DNA from: Magnetococcales bacterium
Lineage (GTDB): Bacteria; Pseudomonadota; Magnetococcia; Magnetococcales; Magnetaquicoccaceae
Length of the DNA: 36,665 bases
Assembly (NCBI GenBank): GCA_015231375.1
Contig: JADGBT010000037.1
Location: forward strand, 1-36,665
Direction of reading: 5' to 3'
In this document: piece after piece, positions 9,523 through 17,666 of the stretch
How the letters are laid out: each line of letters opens with the position of its first letter
Position numbering within the stretch: the stretch's first letter is position 1
The notes under the pieces: generated by a model
The model's input: the letters and a program-made list of their open reading frames with translations, nothing else
Databases searched by the model: none
Told to the model about the DNA's origin: nothing
Program-made: the position numbers and the translations under genes

Positions 9523-9660
9523 ATCATTTTAGTTCCTGAATATTCAAAGATTCACCGATCAGGATCGGGATGATGCGACTATCAAGATGAGGCGCGGGCT
9601 TTTTTCCGGTTCATTTTTGTCGGAGGAGGGGGCGTTGCGACGCGGGTTTGGGTTCGGGAG

Positions 9661-10770
9661 TCATGGGGTTGGACCCGGAGGCAGTTGCACGGCGATTTCG
9701 GTCTCTTCCATGCCCGCGCACAGCGTGATGCCGCCCTTGTGCAACCGGCTGATCAGTGAGGCGGCATAGGCGCCCAGGCCGGAGCCTTGTTTCTTGCCAT
9801 GGGTGACGAATTTTTCGAAGAAATGGGGCCGGATGGTCTCGGGGACCGCGCCGTGGTTGTGAATCTGAACCGTATGCCCCGGAAACAGGCGGATGGTGAC
9901 CTCCTGTTGTTCCGGGGAGGCTTCGATGGCGTTTTTGAGCAGATTCCCGAACAGGGAATACAGCAGATGAAACGCTCCTTGTACCGTGCAGGCTGCACTG
10001 TTTGCGTCTACGATCCGCAGGGTGACCTTTCTGCTGGCGGCCACCGGTTGCAGGTCGCGGCAGAGTTGATCGAGCAGCGTGGTCAGATCGATGGAATCGC
10101 TGGGCAGGGAGATAACCTGGTTTTCCAGTTTATACAGGTCCATGGCGTGATTGATCGTGTCCAGCATGCGATAGGCGGCCTTTCCCGCCTGGTCCGCCAC
10201 GGCTAGATGGGCTTCGGTGGTACCTTCGATCTCTTCCAGCAGCACCGGGAGATTGACGATCCAGCCCAGAGGGCTTTTCAGGTCGTGGAGGGTCAGTTGT
10301 TCCACCCATTCACGGGACTGGGCCTGCCGGACCATCTCCTGATTGGCGTTGGTCAGAACGCGCAATTGTTGTTGCACGCGCAGATGATTCCTGATCTTCT
10401 GTGAGATGGTCTCGGCGTTGAACGGCTTGGTGATGTAATCCAGCGCCCCGAGCTGAAGACCATGGCATTCGTTTTCCGGATCGTTCAACAAGGTAATGAA
10501 CAAGACCGGAATGGCACGGGTATTCTCCTCGCTTTTCAGATGTTGGCAAACGGTATAGCCATCCATGTCCGGCATGGAGACATCCAGCAGGATCAGATCC
10601 GGTTGCAGTTGTCGGGCTTTGTGCAATCCGTCCGTACCGCCGGTGGCGAACTCCACCCGATACTCCGGACTCAACAATTGACCCAGAATGAAAATGCTGG
10701 AAGGCTGATCATCGATGATCAGCAGGGTGGATCGGGATGGAGGCTCCATCGGATCATTCTGGTCTTTCAT
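9661..10770 (-). CDS. Receiver-histidine kinase fusion (response regulator-type sensor kinase)
   Basis: A 369-aa cytoplasmic protein. Residues 14-130 form a receiver domain with acidic Asp20-Asp21, phospho-acceptor Asp63 (LILLDVSMPDMDG) and Lys115 (YITKPF). A coiled linker leads to a kinase core with an H-box at His162 (TLHDLKSPLGW), an N-box (LFGNLLKNAIEAS) and a GSGLGAYAAS glycine box. No membrane segments are present, so it must take its input through the receiver, like kinases that relay from another sensor. The start ATG 10770 begins right before the receiver, whereas the much longer upstream frame is non-coding. A good sigma-54 promoter lies 68 bp upstream. The adjacent gene encodes a sigma-54 activator, suggesting that activator drives this gene (inference). 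Confidence 0.85.
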   Translation of the reverse strand: MKDQNDPMEPPSRSTLLIIDDQPSSIFILGQLLSPEYRVEFATGGTDGLHKARQLQPDLILLDVSMPDMDGYTVCQHLKSEENTRAIPVLFITLLNDPENECHGLQLGALDYITKPFNAETISQKIRNHLRVQQQLRVLTNANQEMVRQAQSREWVEQLTLHDLKSPLGWIVNLPVLLEEIEGTTEAHLAVADQAGKAAYRMLDTINHAMDLYKLENQVISLPSDSIDLTTLLDQLCRDLQPVAASRKVTLRIVDANSAACTVQGAFHLLYSLFGNLLKNAIEASPEQQEVTIRLFPGHTVQIHNHGAVPETIRPHFFEKFVTHGKKQGSGLGAYAASLISRLHKGGITLCAGMEETEIAVQLPPGPTP

Positions 10771-11090
10771 GATGGTCGTGCTCCCGAAACGCAAAAGTAA
10801 AGAGTGTATCGATGAGGGCTGCCTGTATTGAAGATCTAGCAATATGAAAGCCAGAATGGAGGATCGCAATGGATGGGCGATTGGTCGGGATGGGGGTTGG
10901 AAAGTCACGAAAGATTCTTTGACAGGAGCGGAGCGGAGAGTCGCGCAAGCGGTGAGAAAAACCGGGGATATCCGGTCATTGTGGGGAGAAATGGACGGTA
11001 TGACAAATTTTTCGGAAATGTCAATCAAGCTTTACAGGGTCTGAAGGAGCGGTCCTGGCGGAAGAGGAAAGAAGGGGGAGGCGATGTTTT
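10771..11090. other. Intergenic region with a sigma-54 promoter
   Basis: These 320 bases separate two minus-strand genes. Apart from the sigma-54-type promoter at 10839-10853 I see no gene, and no clear intrinsic terminator for the upstream regulator gene. Open frames here are shadows without ribosome sites. Confidence 0.6.
10839..10853 (-). promoter_or_regulatory. Sigma-54 (RpoN) promoter for the receiver-kinase gene
   Basis: Read on the minus strand the bases are TGGCTTTCATATTGC. The invariant GG (-24) and GC (-12) are separated by exactly ten bases, and TGGC and TTGC match the consensus halves. The promoter lies about 68 bp upstream of the kinase ATG. The neighbouring gene encodes an enhancer-binding activator with an intact GAFTGA loop, which makes the call plausible. 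Confidence 0.6.
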
Positions 11091-12512
11091 TCAGGACGGG
11101 GTTGGCTTGGTGTTGGACAGGCGGCTGTAGAGCGCCTGTCGGGTGATGCCCAGCAGAGCGGCGGCCACGCTTTTTTTGCCGTCGGCGCGGAGCAGGGCTT
11201 CACGGATCAGCAGTTCTTCCGCCTCTTTGAGGGTGGGAAAGCGGGTTTGCGAAAACTGGATGGAGGGCTCCTGATCGTCGAGGCGGAGCGGGGAGGCGGC
11301 GTTTCCATTGCGTCCCGGTTGCAAGGCGCGGAAACAATCCAGGGACATCACATGCCCCTCGTGGCGCGAAACCGCGTCGAACACCATGGCCTTGAGTTCC
11401 CGCACATTGCCTGGAAACGGATAAACCCCCAGATGATCGAACAGGGCCGCAGGCGGCGTGGGGGTGGGGCGGTTGAGAGCGGTGGCGGCCTCTTCGAGAA
11501 AATGAACCGTGAGCAGCGGGATGTCCTCCTTGCGTTCGCGCAGCGGGGGAATGTGCAGTTGGTGAAACGACAGGCGGTAAAAGAGGTCGCGTCGCAGCAG
11601 CCCCTTGGAAACCAGTTCGTTCGGATCCCGATGGGTGGCGGCGACGATCCGGACATCGGTACGCACCGGATGATCCATGCCCAGGGGCAGATATTGTTTC
11701 TCCTGCAAGAACCGCAACAGCTTGATCTGGGCCGCCGGACCGATGTCGCCGATTTCATCCAGGAACAAGGTGCCTCCCGTTGCCTGGGCCACCAATCCTT
11801 TTCGATCCTGGTCCGCTCCGGTGAACGCCCCGCGACGGTGACCGAACAGGGTGTCGGTGAAAACCAGTTCGTCCAGGCCCGCGACATTTTCGGCGATGAA
11901 GGCGCCGGTGCGACAACCGGCATCGTGACAGGCGCGCGCGAACAACTCCTTGCCCACGCCGGTTTCGCCGGTGATCAGCAGCGGTTCCGGCGAGAGGGAG
12001 ACCGCCTCGACGTATTTGAACAACTGATGGATCAAGCGACTGCGGGTCAGGATCGACGCAAAGGCGGAAGGGTTGGCCGGAGTCGAGGTGCTCAGTTGAC
12101 GACGGATCGCATGCAGCTCGTTGCGCAGATTGTAGATCTGCATGGCATTTTGCACGCAGGTCACCAGCCGGTCCGGGTCGGCGGGTTTGAGCAGGTAATC
12201 GATGGCGCCTTGTTTCATGCAGGTGACGGCGGAATCGATCTCCTGGGAGCCGGTCATCACGATCACCTGCACCTCGGGATGCAGCCGGGTGATCTCCGGC
12301 AGGAGGGACTGGCCGGAACAGTGGGGCATCATCAGATCCAGCACCACCACGCCGACCCGTTGGTCGTTCAACAAGGAGAGCAGTTCACGGTTGTCGTTCA
12401 GGAGAATAATGGAAGGGTATCCGGCATTCAGCAGCCACAAACGGGTGGTATTCAGGATCCACTCGTCGTCATCCACCAAGACAATCGTGGCGGGTGTGCA
12501 GCGGATGGTCAT
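11091..12512 (-). CDS. NtrC-family sigma-54-dependent response regulator
   Basis: A 473-aa enhancer-binding protein. The receiver domain covers residues 8-120, with acidic Asp14-Asp16, phospho-acceptor Asp59 (VVVLDLMMP) and Lys109. The AAA+ domain has Walker A GETGVGKE (182-189), the sigma-54-contacting GAFTGA loop (228-233), Walker B TLFLDEIGDIG (about 248-257) and the LFYRLSFHQLHIPPLRER block. A Fis-type helix-turn-helix ends the protein (KSVAAALLGITRQALYSRL). All key residues are intact, so it should be an active phosphorylation-controlled activator. The start ATG 12512 is preceded by AGGA. It is divergent from the large hybrid kinase and upstream of a sigma-54-promoted kinase gene, so the three probably form one relay (inference). 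Confidence 0.93.
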   Translation of the reverse strand: MTIRCTPATIVLVDDDEWILNTTRLWLLNAGYPSIILLNDNRELLSLLNDQRVGVVVLDLMMPHCSGQSLLPEITRLHPEVQVIVMTGSQEIDSAVTCMKQGAIDYLLKPADPDRLVTCVQNAMQIYNLRNELHAIRRQLSTSTPANPSAFASILTRSRLIHQLFKYVEAVSLSPEPLLITGETGVGKELFARACHDAGCRTGAFIAENVAGLDELVFTDTLFGHRRGAFTGADQDRKGLVAQATGGTLFLDEIGDIGPAAQIKLLRFLQEKQYLPLGMDHPVRTDVRIVAATHRDPNELVSKGLLRRDLFYRLSFHQLHIPPLRERKEDIPLLTVHFLEEAATALNRPTPTPPAALFDHLGVYPFPGNVRELKAMVFDAVSRHEGHVMSLDCFRALQPGRNGNAASPLRLDDQEPSIQFSQTRFPTLKEAEELLIREALLRADGKKSVAAALLGITRQALYSRLSNTKPTPS

Positions 12513-12900
12513 GCCGTTATCATCCTGTCCAGGTCGTGGATCGGCCCCATTCCTGCGGACTGTTCCGGCAGAGGCGGGGTGCGTTTGGCAACGTTTCAAA
12601 AGAGTGTGTCAATGCTACCTATTTTTGTGAGAGGATATCGGAAACGTCGTCGCAATGCCAGAGCTTTGTGCGGCATTTCGCGTCACCGGTTGATGTGTGA
12701 TCACAGGATCTGCCTTGATTTCATGCGGTTCGGGCGCGCTTCACGCTTGCAAAGCCGGGAGTGCTGAAGTACTCTTGATGGGGATTCAAAACCGGGCCAC
12801 GGTTTCCAGGCTCTCTTCCAGCGGTCGTTCGGCGGCGGTCAATGATTAAAATTATCAACTCATTGATCTCATGGTATAAGTGATCCGAAAGGGGCGGCGC
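12513..12900. other. Divergent intergenic region between regulator and hybrid kinase
   Basis: This 388-bp non-coding region contains a sigma-70-like promoter for the hybrid kinase at its right end. A perfect 10-bp palindrome TGTGATCACA lies at 12697-12706; it lacks the six-base spacer of a CRP site. I see no gene here. Confidence 0.5.
12852..12880 (+). promoter_or_regulatory. Sigma-70-like promoter for the hybrid kinase
   Basis: TTATCA (-35, 12852-12857) and TATAAG (-10, 12875-12880) are separated by 17 bases and lie in an AT-rich patch about 20 bp upstream of the kinase ATG. Transcription would start near 12887, giving a very short leader that still includes the AAGGGG ribosome site. Confidence 0.5.
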
Positions 12901-15900
12901 ATGTTTTTTGCAAGGGGAGTCAGGCAGCGGGAACCGACGATCCGATCCCTCGATCGTCCCCTGTTCGGTTTGTTGCCGTTGATGGTTTTTTTGGGGTTGC
13001 TGGTGGCGAGCGTCGGAACCGTCGTCGTCTTCGCGCAGACCCAGAAGGCCAGCCTGAAACGGGAATTTCAGGAAAAAATGTTGGCGATCGGCACCCTGAA
13101 GGCGCGTCAGATCGACGACTGGGTGGAGCAGTATCATCGCGATGCCCTGCTGCTGCAAAAGAATTCCATGCTGTCACAAGGAATCGCCTTGTGGTTGAGC
13201 CAGGATCGTCAGCCGGACGAGCTTTCCGGCATCCTGCTCAACCGGTTGCATTCCAGAAAATCCCTGTTGCAATACCGGGAGATCATGCTGCTTTCCGAGG
13301 CCGGCGAGGTGTTGCTTTCCACCGCTCCCGACGCCGGAGTGGATGAGGAGGGGAAACGTCTGGTCCTAGAAGCCCTCACCGATGGCCTGATCCGCTTTTC
13401 ATCGATCCATGCGGACGCCTCTTCTCCGGGTGGCATGCGTCTGGATGTGATCACGCCGCTGGAGTGGGAGGGGGACGAGGGCGTCGAGAGAATCGCCGCG
13501 TTGTTGTTTTCCATCGATGTGCATGAATTTCTCTATCCTTTGCTGGAAGCCTGGCCCACGCCGAGCCGCAGCGCCGAAACCTTGCTGGTGATGCGGGATG
13601 GCGACGAGGTGGTATTCCTCAACGAATTGCGCCATCGCAAGAATACGGCGTTGACGTTTCGTCTGCCCATCGTCGCGGGGAGCGATCTGCCCGCGATGCG
13701 CGGCGTGATGGGAGAGCGGGGCATCATGGAGGGGCGGGACTATCGCCGGGAACCGGTGTTGGCCGCCACCATCCCCATGCGACGCATGCCCTGGGTCATG
13801 GTGGCCAAGATCGATCAGGAGGAGGTGTACGCCCCGTTGCGGATGCAGACCTGGTTTTCGGTCGTGGCGATTCTGTTCGTGCTGGCCATGGCGGCTGTCG
13901 GGTTGAGATTGTGGTGGGTCAACAATACCCAGGCGTTGCTGCGCAAGAGTATGGATCGGCTCAATCTCTCTCAGCAACTGGCGTTGGTGGGCAGTTGGGA
14001 TTGGGATCCCTTCCCGGATCGGGAGGTGTGGTCGGAAACGTTGTACTCCCTGCTGGGTCTGTCGATGGACAGCGTGGAAGCCAATCGGATCACCTTTCAG
14101 CAATGCGTGCATCCGGATGATCGGGCGCAGACGATGTGGGAGCTTTATGAACGGCTTGAACAAGACGCAAGCTTCATGCGCTCTTATCGCATCGTGCGTC
14201 CCGATGGCCAGGAACGCTTCGTGCTGGAAAAGGGGAGGGTGTTCCGGGGCAAGGGGGGGCGGATCAAGCGGGTGATCGGCGTGTTGCTCGACGTGACCGA
14301 ACGCCGGGATGCGGAAGAGCAGGAGCGATACTATATCCGGCAGTTGGAGAAGTCCAATCGGGCCTATCGCGCCTTGAGCCGCTGCAATGCGATCGGTTAT
14401 TGTGCCCGTGACGAGCTGCAACTGTTCCGGGATATCTGCGCCATCATTCAGGAGTGTTGCGGTTATCGTCTGGTTTGGATCGGGATGGCCGATCACGGAC
14501 CCGACCGCTGGGTGCTTCCGGTCGCCCATGCCGGTTTTGAAGAGGGCTATCTGGAGCATTTGAACCTCTCCTGGGGGGATTCGGAACGGGGACAGGGACC
14601 GACAGGAGAGGCGATCCGTACCGGCAAACCGGTATTGAATCAGGATTCCGCCTCCAACCCGTCGTTTGCTCCCTGGCTTCGCGACGCGGATGAACGGGGG
14701 TATGCCAGTTCCGCCGCTTTTCCCCTTTGTTATGCGGGTCACTGTTTGGGAGCGCTCAACGTTTACGCGGATCAGCCGCATGCCTTCGTGGACGAAGAGG
14801 TGCAGTTGTTGAGCGAAATCGCCGCCAATATGGCGCACAGCCTGCACTTGTTGCGCCTGCGGCACCGGCAGCAACACGATGAGGCGGCAGTGCGGCGGCA
14901 TCGTTCCCAGTTGCAGGCCATTTTCGATGCCTCCATCGCGTCGATCATCCAGTTGGATCTTTCCGGACGCATTCTGCTGGCCAACCGGAGCATGATGGAG
15001 ATGTTCGGTTATCCCAAGGAGGAGCTGCCGGGCCTCACCTATTTTGATCTGCTGCATCCCACGCTGCACGAACTGGCCAGAAACACGCTGACCAGCCTGA
15101 CCGAGGTGGATGCGGAACGGCTCTATGTGCGCAAGGATGGCTCCACCTTCTGGGGGCATCTGATGGGACGGCGTATGCCGGATCTCCCCGACATGCACCC
15201 CAGCGTGATTGCCATCATCACCGACAGCACCGAACGCAAGGCGAGCGAAGCGGCGTTGCAACGGGCCAAGGATGAGGCGGTCCTGGCCAACAAGGCCAAG
15301 AATATTTTCCTGGCCAGCATCAGTCACGAAATCAGAACCCCGCTGCATGCCGTGATCAATCTGGGTTTCTTGGCCTCCCTGCATGCCAAGGATACGGTGA
15401 TCCATCCCTATCTGCTCCAGATCCAGGAGGCGGGCAAGGCGCTCTCCCGGATCATCGATGACCTGTTGGACCTCTCCAAGGTGGAGGCCGGGGCGCTGGT
15501 CGTGGAACGGATCCCGTTTCGTCTGACGGATGTGCTCAACACTCTGATGATCCTGGTCAATACGCTGCATCGCAAGTCGCTGGAGCTGTCCGTTCATGTG
15601 GATCCGGATCTGCCACCGACGTTGCAGGGGGATCCGCAGCGTCTGGGGCAGGTGCTGCTGAACCTGATGAGCAATGCCATCAAATTCACCGATGCGGGGC
15701 GTGTCACCTTGCGGACGGAGTTGGCGCAGTCCGAAACGCAGCGGGTGACGTTGCGTTTCACCGTGACGGATACCGGTTGCGGCCTCGATGAGAGTCAGGT
15801 GCAACAGCTCTTTCAGCCGTTTTATCAGGGGGATCACGGATTGGCGCGCCGGTCCGGCGGGGCGGGGCTCGGATTGGCCATCTGTCATCATCTGGTGACG

Positions 15901-17373
15901 CTGATGGGAGGAGAGTTCCAGGTGAAGAGCCAACCCGGACAGGGCAGCACCTTCTCCTTTACCGCCTGTTTCGGCGTGGTGGAGCGATCCTGGCTCCAGG
16001 GGGAGGACGATGATGCCGCCACCCTGATCGCCAGCCCGGACGACGATCTGCGGCCATCCCTGGAGCATCTGTCGGGCGCGCGCGTGCTGGTGGTCGAGGA
16101 TGTGGAGATCAATCAACTCATCATCACCGAACTGTTGCAGCGGGTGGGCGTGGCGGTGCGGGTGGCCGGAAGCGGACGGCAGGCCCTGGAATGGCTCGAA
16201 GAGCCTCTCTTCGATCTGGTGCTGCTGGATCTGAAAATGCCGGACCTGGACGGATTCGAGGTGGCGCGTCGCATCCGGGCCATGCCCCGGCTGCGTGAGT
16301 TGCCCATCGTCGCCATGACCGCCTACGCCTTCAGCAGCGATCGTCAACGTTGCCTGGAGTCGGGCATGAACGATCATCTGGCCAAACCCATTGACCGGAC
16401 GCTGCTCTATGCCGCCTTGAAACGTTGGATCCGACCCGTGACCAAACCGGCGTCGGCCTCCAATCCGGGCTTTTTCAATTCGGCCTCCGGGAGCGACCCG
16501 GCCTCCGAAAGCGACCCGGCCTCCGGGGTCGTGCGGCCTTTGCCCGACGCCGACGCTTCCGATCCTGTCCTCGATCCTGTCCTTGATCCTGTCCTTGATC
16601 CTGTCCTTGATCCTGTCCTCGATCCTGTCCCCGATCTTGTCCCCGATCTTGTCCTCGATTCTGTCCTCGATCCTGTCCTCGATCCTGTCCCCGATCCTGT
16701 CCCCGATCCTGTCCCTGATCCGGATGCGTTACTGCCTGCCCAACTGCCGGGAATCGATCTGGAATTGGGCCTGGGGAGGGTGCTCGACAACCGGCTGCTT
16801 TATCGGGTGTTGTTGCGCAAGTTCGGTCAGGGATATGCCCAATCCGGGGCCGAGGTGCGTCAACTGCTGCTGGCGGGTGAGGATGCCCAGGCCCGACAGG
16901 TGTTGCACGCCCTGGGTGGCGTGGCGGGCAATATGGGCGCGCAGGAGTTGATGAACGCGGCCAGAGCCTTGGAGCGGATTTGCGTGCCGGGTTGCCGGTT
17001 GGATCATCCGGAGCTGATGGAATCCCTGGATCGTTTCGTTGCGTCTCTGGCTCAGGTTCTGACCTCCGTTCAGGGGCTGCTGACCGTTGGTGCGCCGTCC
17101 GGGCGCACGCTGGATCGGGATGCGCTGGAACAGGTCCGGCATCATGTGGACGCGCTGGACACGCTTGTGGCGCATCGCCAGGTGGTCGAGGCGATGCACG
17201 AGATCACCGCGCTGCATCGTCTGGTGCTGAGAAGCTCCTGGATGGAAACGGTCGAGCAGCTCATGGAGCATGTGTTCGATGGTAATCTGGTTGTGGTCGA
17301 ACAGAGTGTCCGTCGTCTGCGAGCAACCCTGAACGCATCGGGGATTCCGGGGGAGGATGGACAAACCGTGTAA
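12901..17373 (+). CDS. Large hybrid sensor kinase: sensor, PAS, GAF, PAS, HisKA, HATPase, REC, repeat linker, HPT
   Basis: A 1490-aa membrane-bound hybrid kinase. TM1 is at about residues 21-45 and TM2 at about 318-340, with a roughly 270-residue periplasmic sensor between them. A PAS domain follows (ALVGSWDWDP, about 360-470), then GAF (about 490-640), a second PAS (IFDASIASIIQLDLSGRILLANRSM, written here only as a landmark from IFDAS to NRSM), HisKA with His809 (SISHEIRTPLH), HATPase (LMSNAIKF, GAGLGLAI), and a receiver with Asp1110. A Pro-Asp repeat linker (about 1220-1272) leads to an HPT domain with His1336 (LHALGGVAGNMG). In the HPT motif the usual Lys after the His-x-Leu is Gly. The start ATG 12901 has AAGGGG 6 bases upstream, whereas the GTG at 12880 would overlap the promoter. 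The cognate output is unknown; the divergent NtrC-type regulator is the natural candidate. Confidence 0.92.
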   Translation: MFFARGVRQREPTIRSLDRPLFGLLPLMVFLGLLVASVGTVVVFAQTQKASLKREFQEKMLAIGTLKARQIDDWVEQYHRDALLLQKNSMLSQGIALWLSQDRQPDELSGILLNRLHSRKSLLQYREIMLLSEAGEVLLSTAPDAGVDEEGKRLVLEALTDGLIRFSSIHADASSPGGMRLDVITPLEWEGDEGVERIAALLFSIDVHEFLYPLLEAWPTPSRSAETLLVMRDGDEVVFLNELRHRKNTALTFRLPIVAGSDLPAMRGVMGERGIMEGRDYRREPVLAATIPMRRMPWVMVAKIDQEEVYAPLRMQTWFSVVAILFVLAMAAVGLRLWWVNNTQALLRKSMDRLNLSQQLALVGSWDWDPFPDREVWSETLYSLLGLSMDSVEANRITFQQCVHPDDRAQTMWELYERLEQDASFMRSYRIVRPDGQERFVLEKGRVFRGKGGRIKRVIGVLLDVTERRDAEEQERYYIRQLEKSNRAYRALSRCNAIGYCARDELQLFRDICAIIQECCGYRLVWIGMADHGPDRWVLPVAHAGFEEGYLEHLNLSWGDSERGQGPTGEAIRTGKPVLNQDSASNPSFAPWLRDADERGYASSAAFPLCYAGHCLGALNVYADQPHAFVDEEVQLLSEIAANMAHSLHLLRLRHRQQHDEAAVRRHRSQLQAIFDASIASIIQLDLSGRILLANRSMMEMFGYPKEELPGLTYFDLLHPTLHELARNTLTSLTEVDAERLYVRKDGSTFWGHLMGRRMPDLPDMHPSVIAIITDSTERKASEAALQRAKDEAVLANKAKNIFLASISHEIRTPLHAVINLGFLASLHAKDTVIHPYLLQIQEAGKALSRIIDDLLDLSKVEAGALVVERIPFRLTDVLNTLMILVNTLHRKSLELSVHVDPDLPPTLQGDPQRLGQVLLNLMSNAIKFTDAGRVTLRTELAQSETQRVTLRFTVTDTGCGLDESQVQQLFQPFYQGDHGLARRSGGAGLGLAICHHLVTLMGGEFQVKSQPGQGSTFSFTACFGVVERSWLQGEDDDAATLIASPDDDLRPSLEHLSGARVLVVEDVEINQLIITELLQRVGVAVRVAGSGRQALEWLEEPLFDLVLLDLKMPDLDGFEVARRIRAMPRLRELPIVAMTAYAFSSDRQRCLESGMNDHLAKPIDRTLLYAALKRWIRPVTKPASASNPGFFNSASGSDPASESDPASGVVRPLPDADASDPVLDPVLDPVLDPVLDPVLDPVPDLVPDLVLDSVLDPVLDPVPDPVPDPVPDPDALLPAQLPGIDLELGLGRVLDNRLLYRVLLRKFGQGYAQSGAEVRQLLLAGEDAQARQVLHALGGVAGNMGAQELMNAARALERICVPGCRLDHPELMESLDRFVASLAQVLTSVQGLLTVGAPSGRTLDRDALEQVRHHVDALDTLVAHRQVVEAMHEITALHRLVLRSSWMETVEQLMEHVFDGNLVVVEQSVRRLRATLNASGIPGEDGQTV
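16483..16518 (+). repeat. Two copies of an 18-bp coding repeat in the kinase linker
   Basis: Two near-identical 18-base units (16483-16500 and 16501-16518, differing at two bases), followed by a partial third, encode ASGSDP-ASESDP-ASG. They begin the low-complexity linker between receiver and HPT domains, just before the 12-bp repeat array. Confidence 0.7.
16561..16716 (+). repeat. 13-copy 12-bp tandem repeat encoding a DPVL/DPVP linker
   Basis: Thirteen head-to-tail copies of GATCCTGTCCTC and close variants occupy 156 bases in frame with the hybrid kinase. They encode Asp-Pro-Val-Leu or Asp-Pro-Val-Pro tetrapeptides. Variants differ mostly at the third bases of the last codon, with a few Leu and Ser changes. 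Because the unit is 12 bases, gain or loss of copies keeps the frame and only changes the length of the acidic, proline-rich spacer before the HPT domain. Confidence 0.95.
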
Positions 17374-17389
17374 AGAAAAGACAACACGT

Positions 17390-17416
17390 CTGGAAAAGTT
17401 TCCTTTCCAGGTTTTG
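17390..17416 (+). terminator. Probable intrinsic terminator of the hybrid kinase
   Basis: CTGGAAA (17390-17396) pairs with TTTCCAG (17404-17410) across a 7-base loop, followed directly by GTTTTG and a T-rich stretch. It lies 17 bp after the kinase stop codon. The stem is short and only moderately GC-rich. Confidence 0.5.
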
Positions 17417-17497
17417 TCCTTGTTGTTCATATGGTTGATGGTCTGATTGCCCGTCGTGCTCCTGAAAACCGACAAAATATCTTTCTCCCCTTTTGCA

Positions 17498-17546
17498 TGC
17501 CAATGCCCCGTCAACGCGCATGGTTGCGCGTTTGCAGGGGTTGGCA
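17498..17546. repeat. Long imperfect hairpin in the 17.4-17.67 kb intergenic region
   Basis: The inner stem AACGCGC/GCGCGTT (17513-17519 and 17526-17532) encloses a 6-base loop. The outer arms TGCCAATGCCCC (17498-17509) and GGGGTTGGCA (17537-17546) also pair with a two-base bulge. The whole structure is about 49 bases and is followed by a T-rich run. It could be a terminator or a structured leader of the downstream gene. Confidence 0.5.
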
Positions 17547-17653
17547 TTCCCTTTGCTTTGTATACTCCCATCATGACTTGAACTTAAATACGAATTCATC
17601 CTTGCCGGGTGAGTGAACGCATCCCCGAATTGGGCAAGGATCATCTATGCGAA

Positions 17654-17666
17654 AGGAGTGACTCCT
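17654..17666 (+). promoter_or_regulatory. Ribosome site embedded in a small hairpin
   Basis: AGGAG-TGA-CTCCT forms a 5-bp stem that contains the whole Shine-Dalgarno sequence and ends at the base before ATG 17667. The structure could sequester the ribosome site of the cyclic-nucleotide-binding-like gene. The stem is short, so the effect may be weak. Confidence 0.45.

Noticed and set aside
9555-9568. CCGATC-AG-GATCGG as a terminator of the receiver-kinase gene
   Set aside because: The loop is only two bases and no U-tract follows in the direction of transcription.
12697-12706. TGTGATCACA as a CRP binding site
   Set aside because: The two half-sites abut, whereas CRP needs a six-base spacer between TGTGA and TCACA. 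The palindrome may be chance.
13399-16377. Long open frame antisense to the hybrid kinase
   Set aside because: It is a GC-rich antisense shadow of a gene with clear domain structure. The translated product is a low-complexity His/Gln/Arg-rich sequence without motifs.
16561-16716. The 12-bp repeat array as a CRISPR or intergenic minisatellite
   Set aside because: The units have no spacers and are in frame within the hybrid kinase, so this is a coding repeat.
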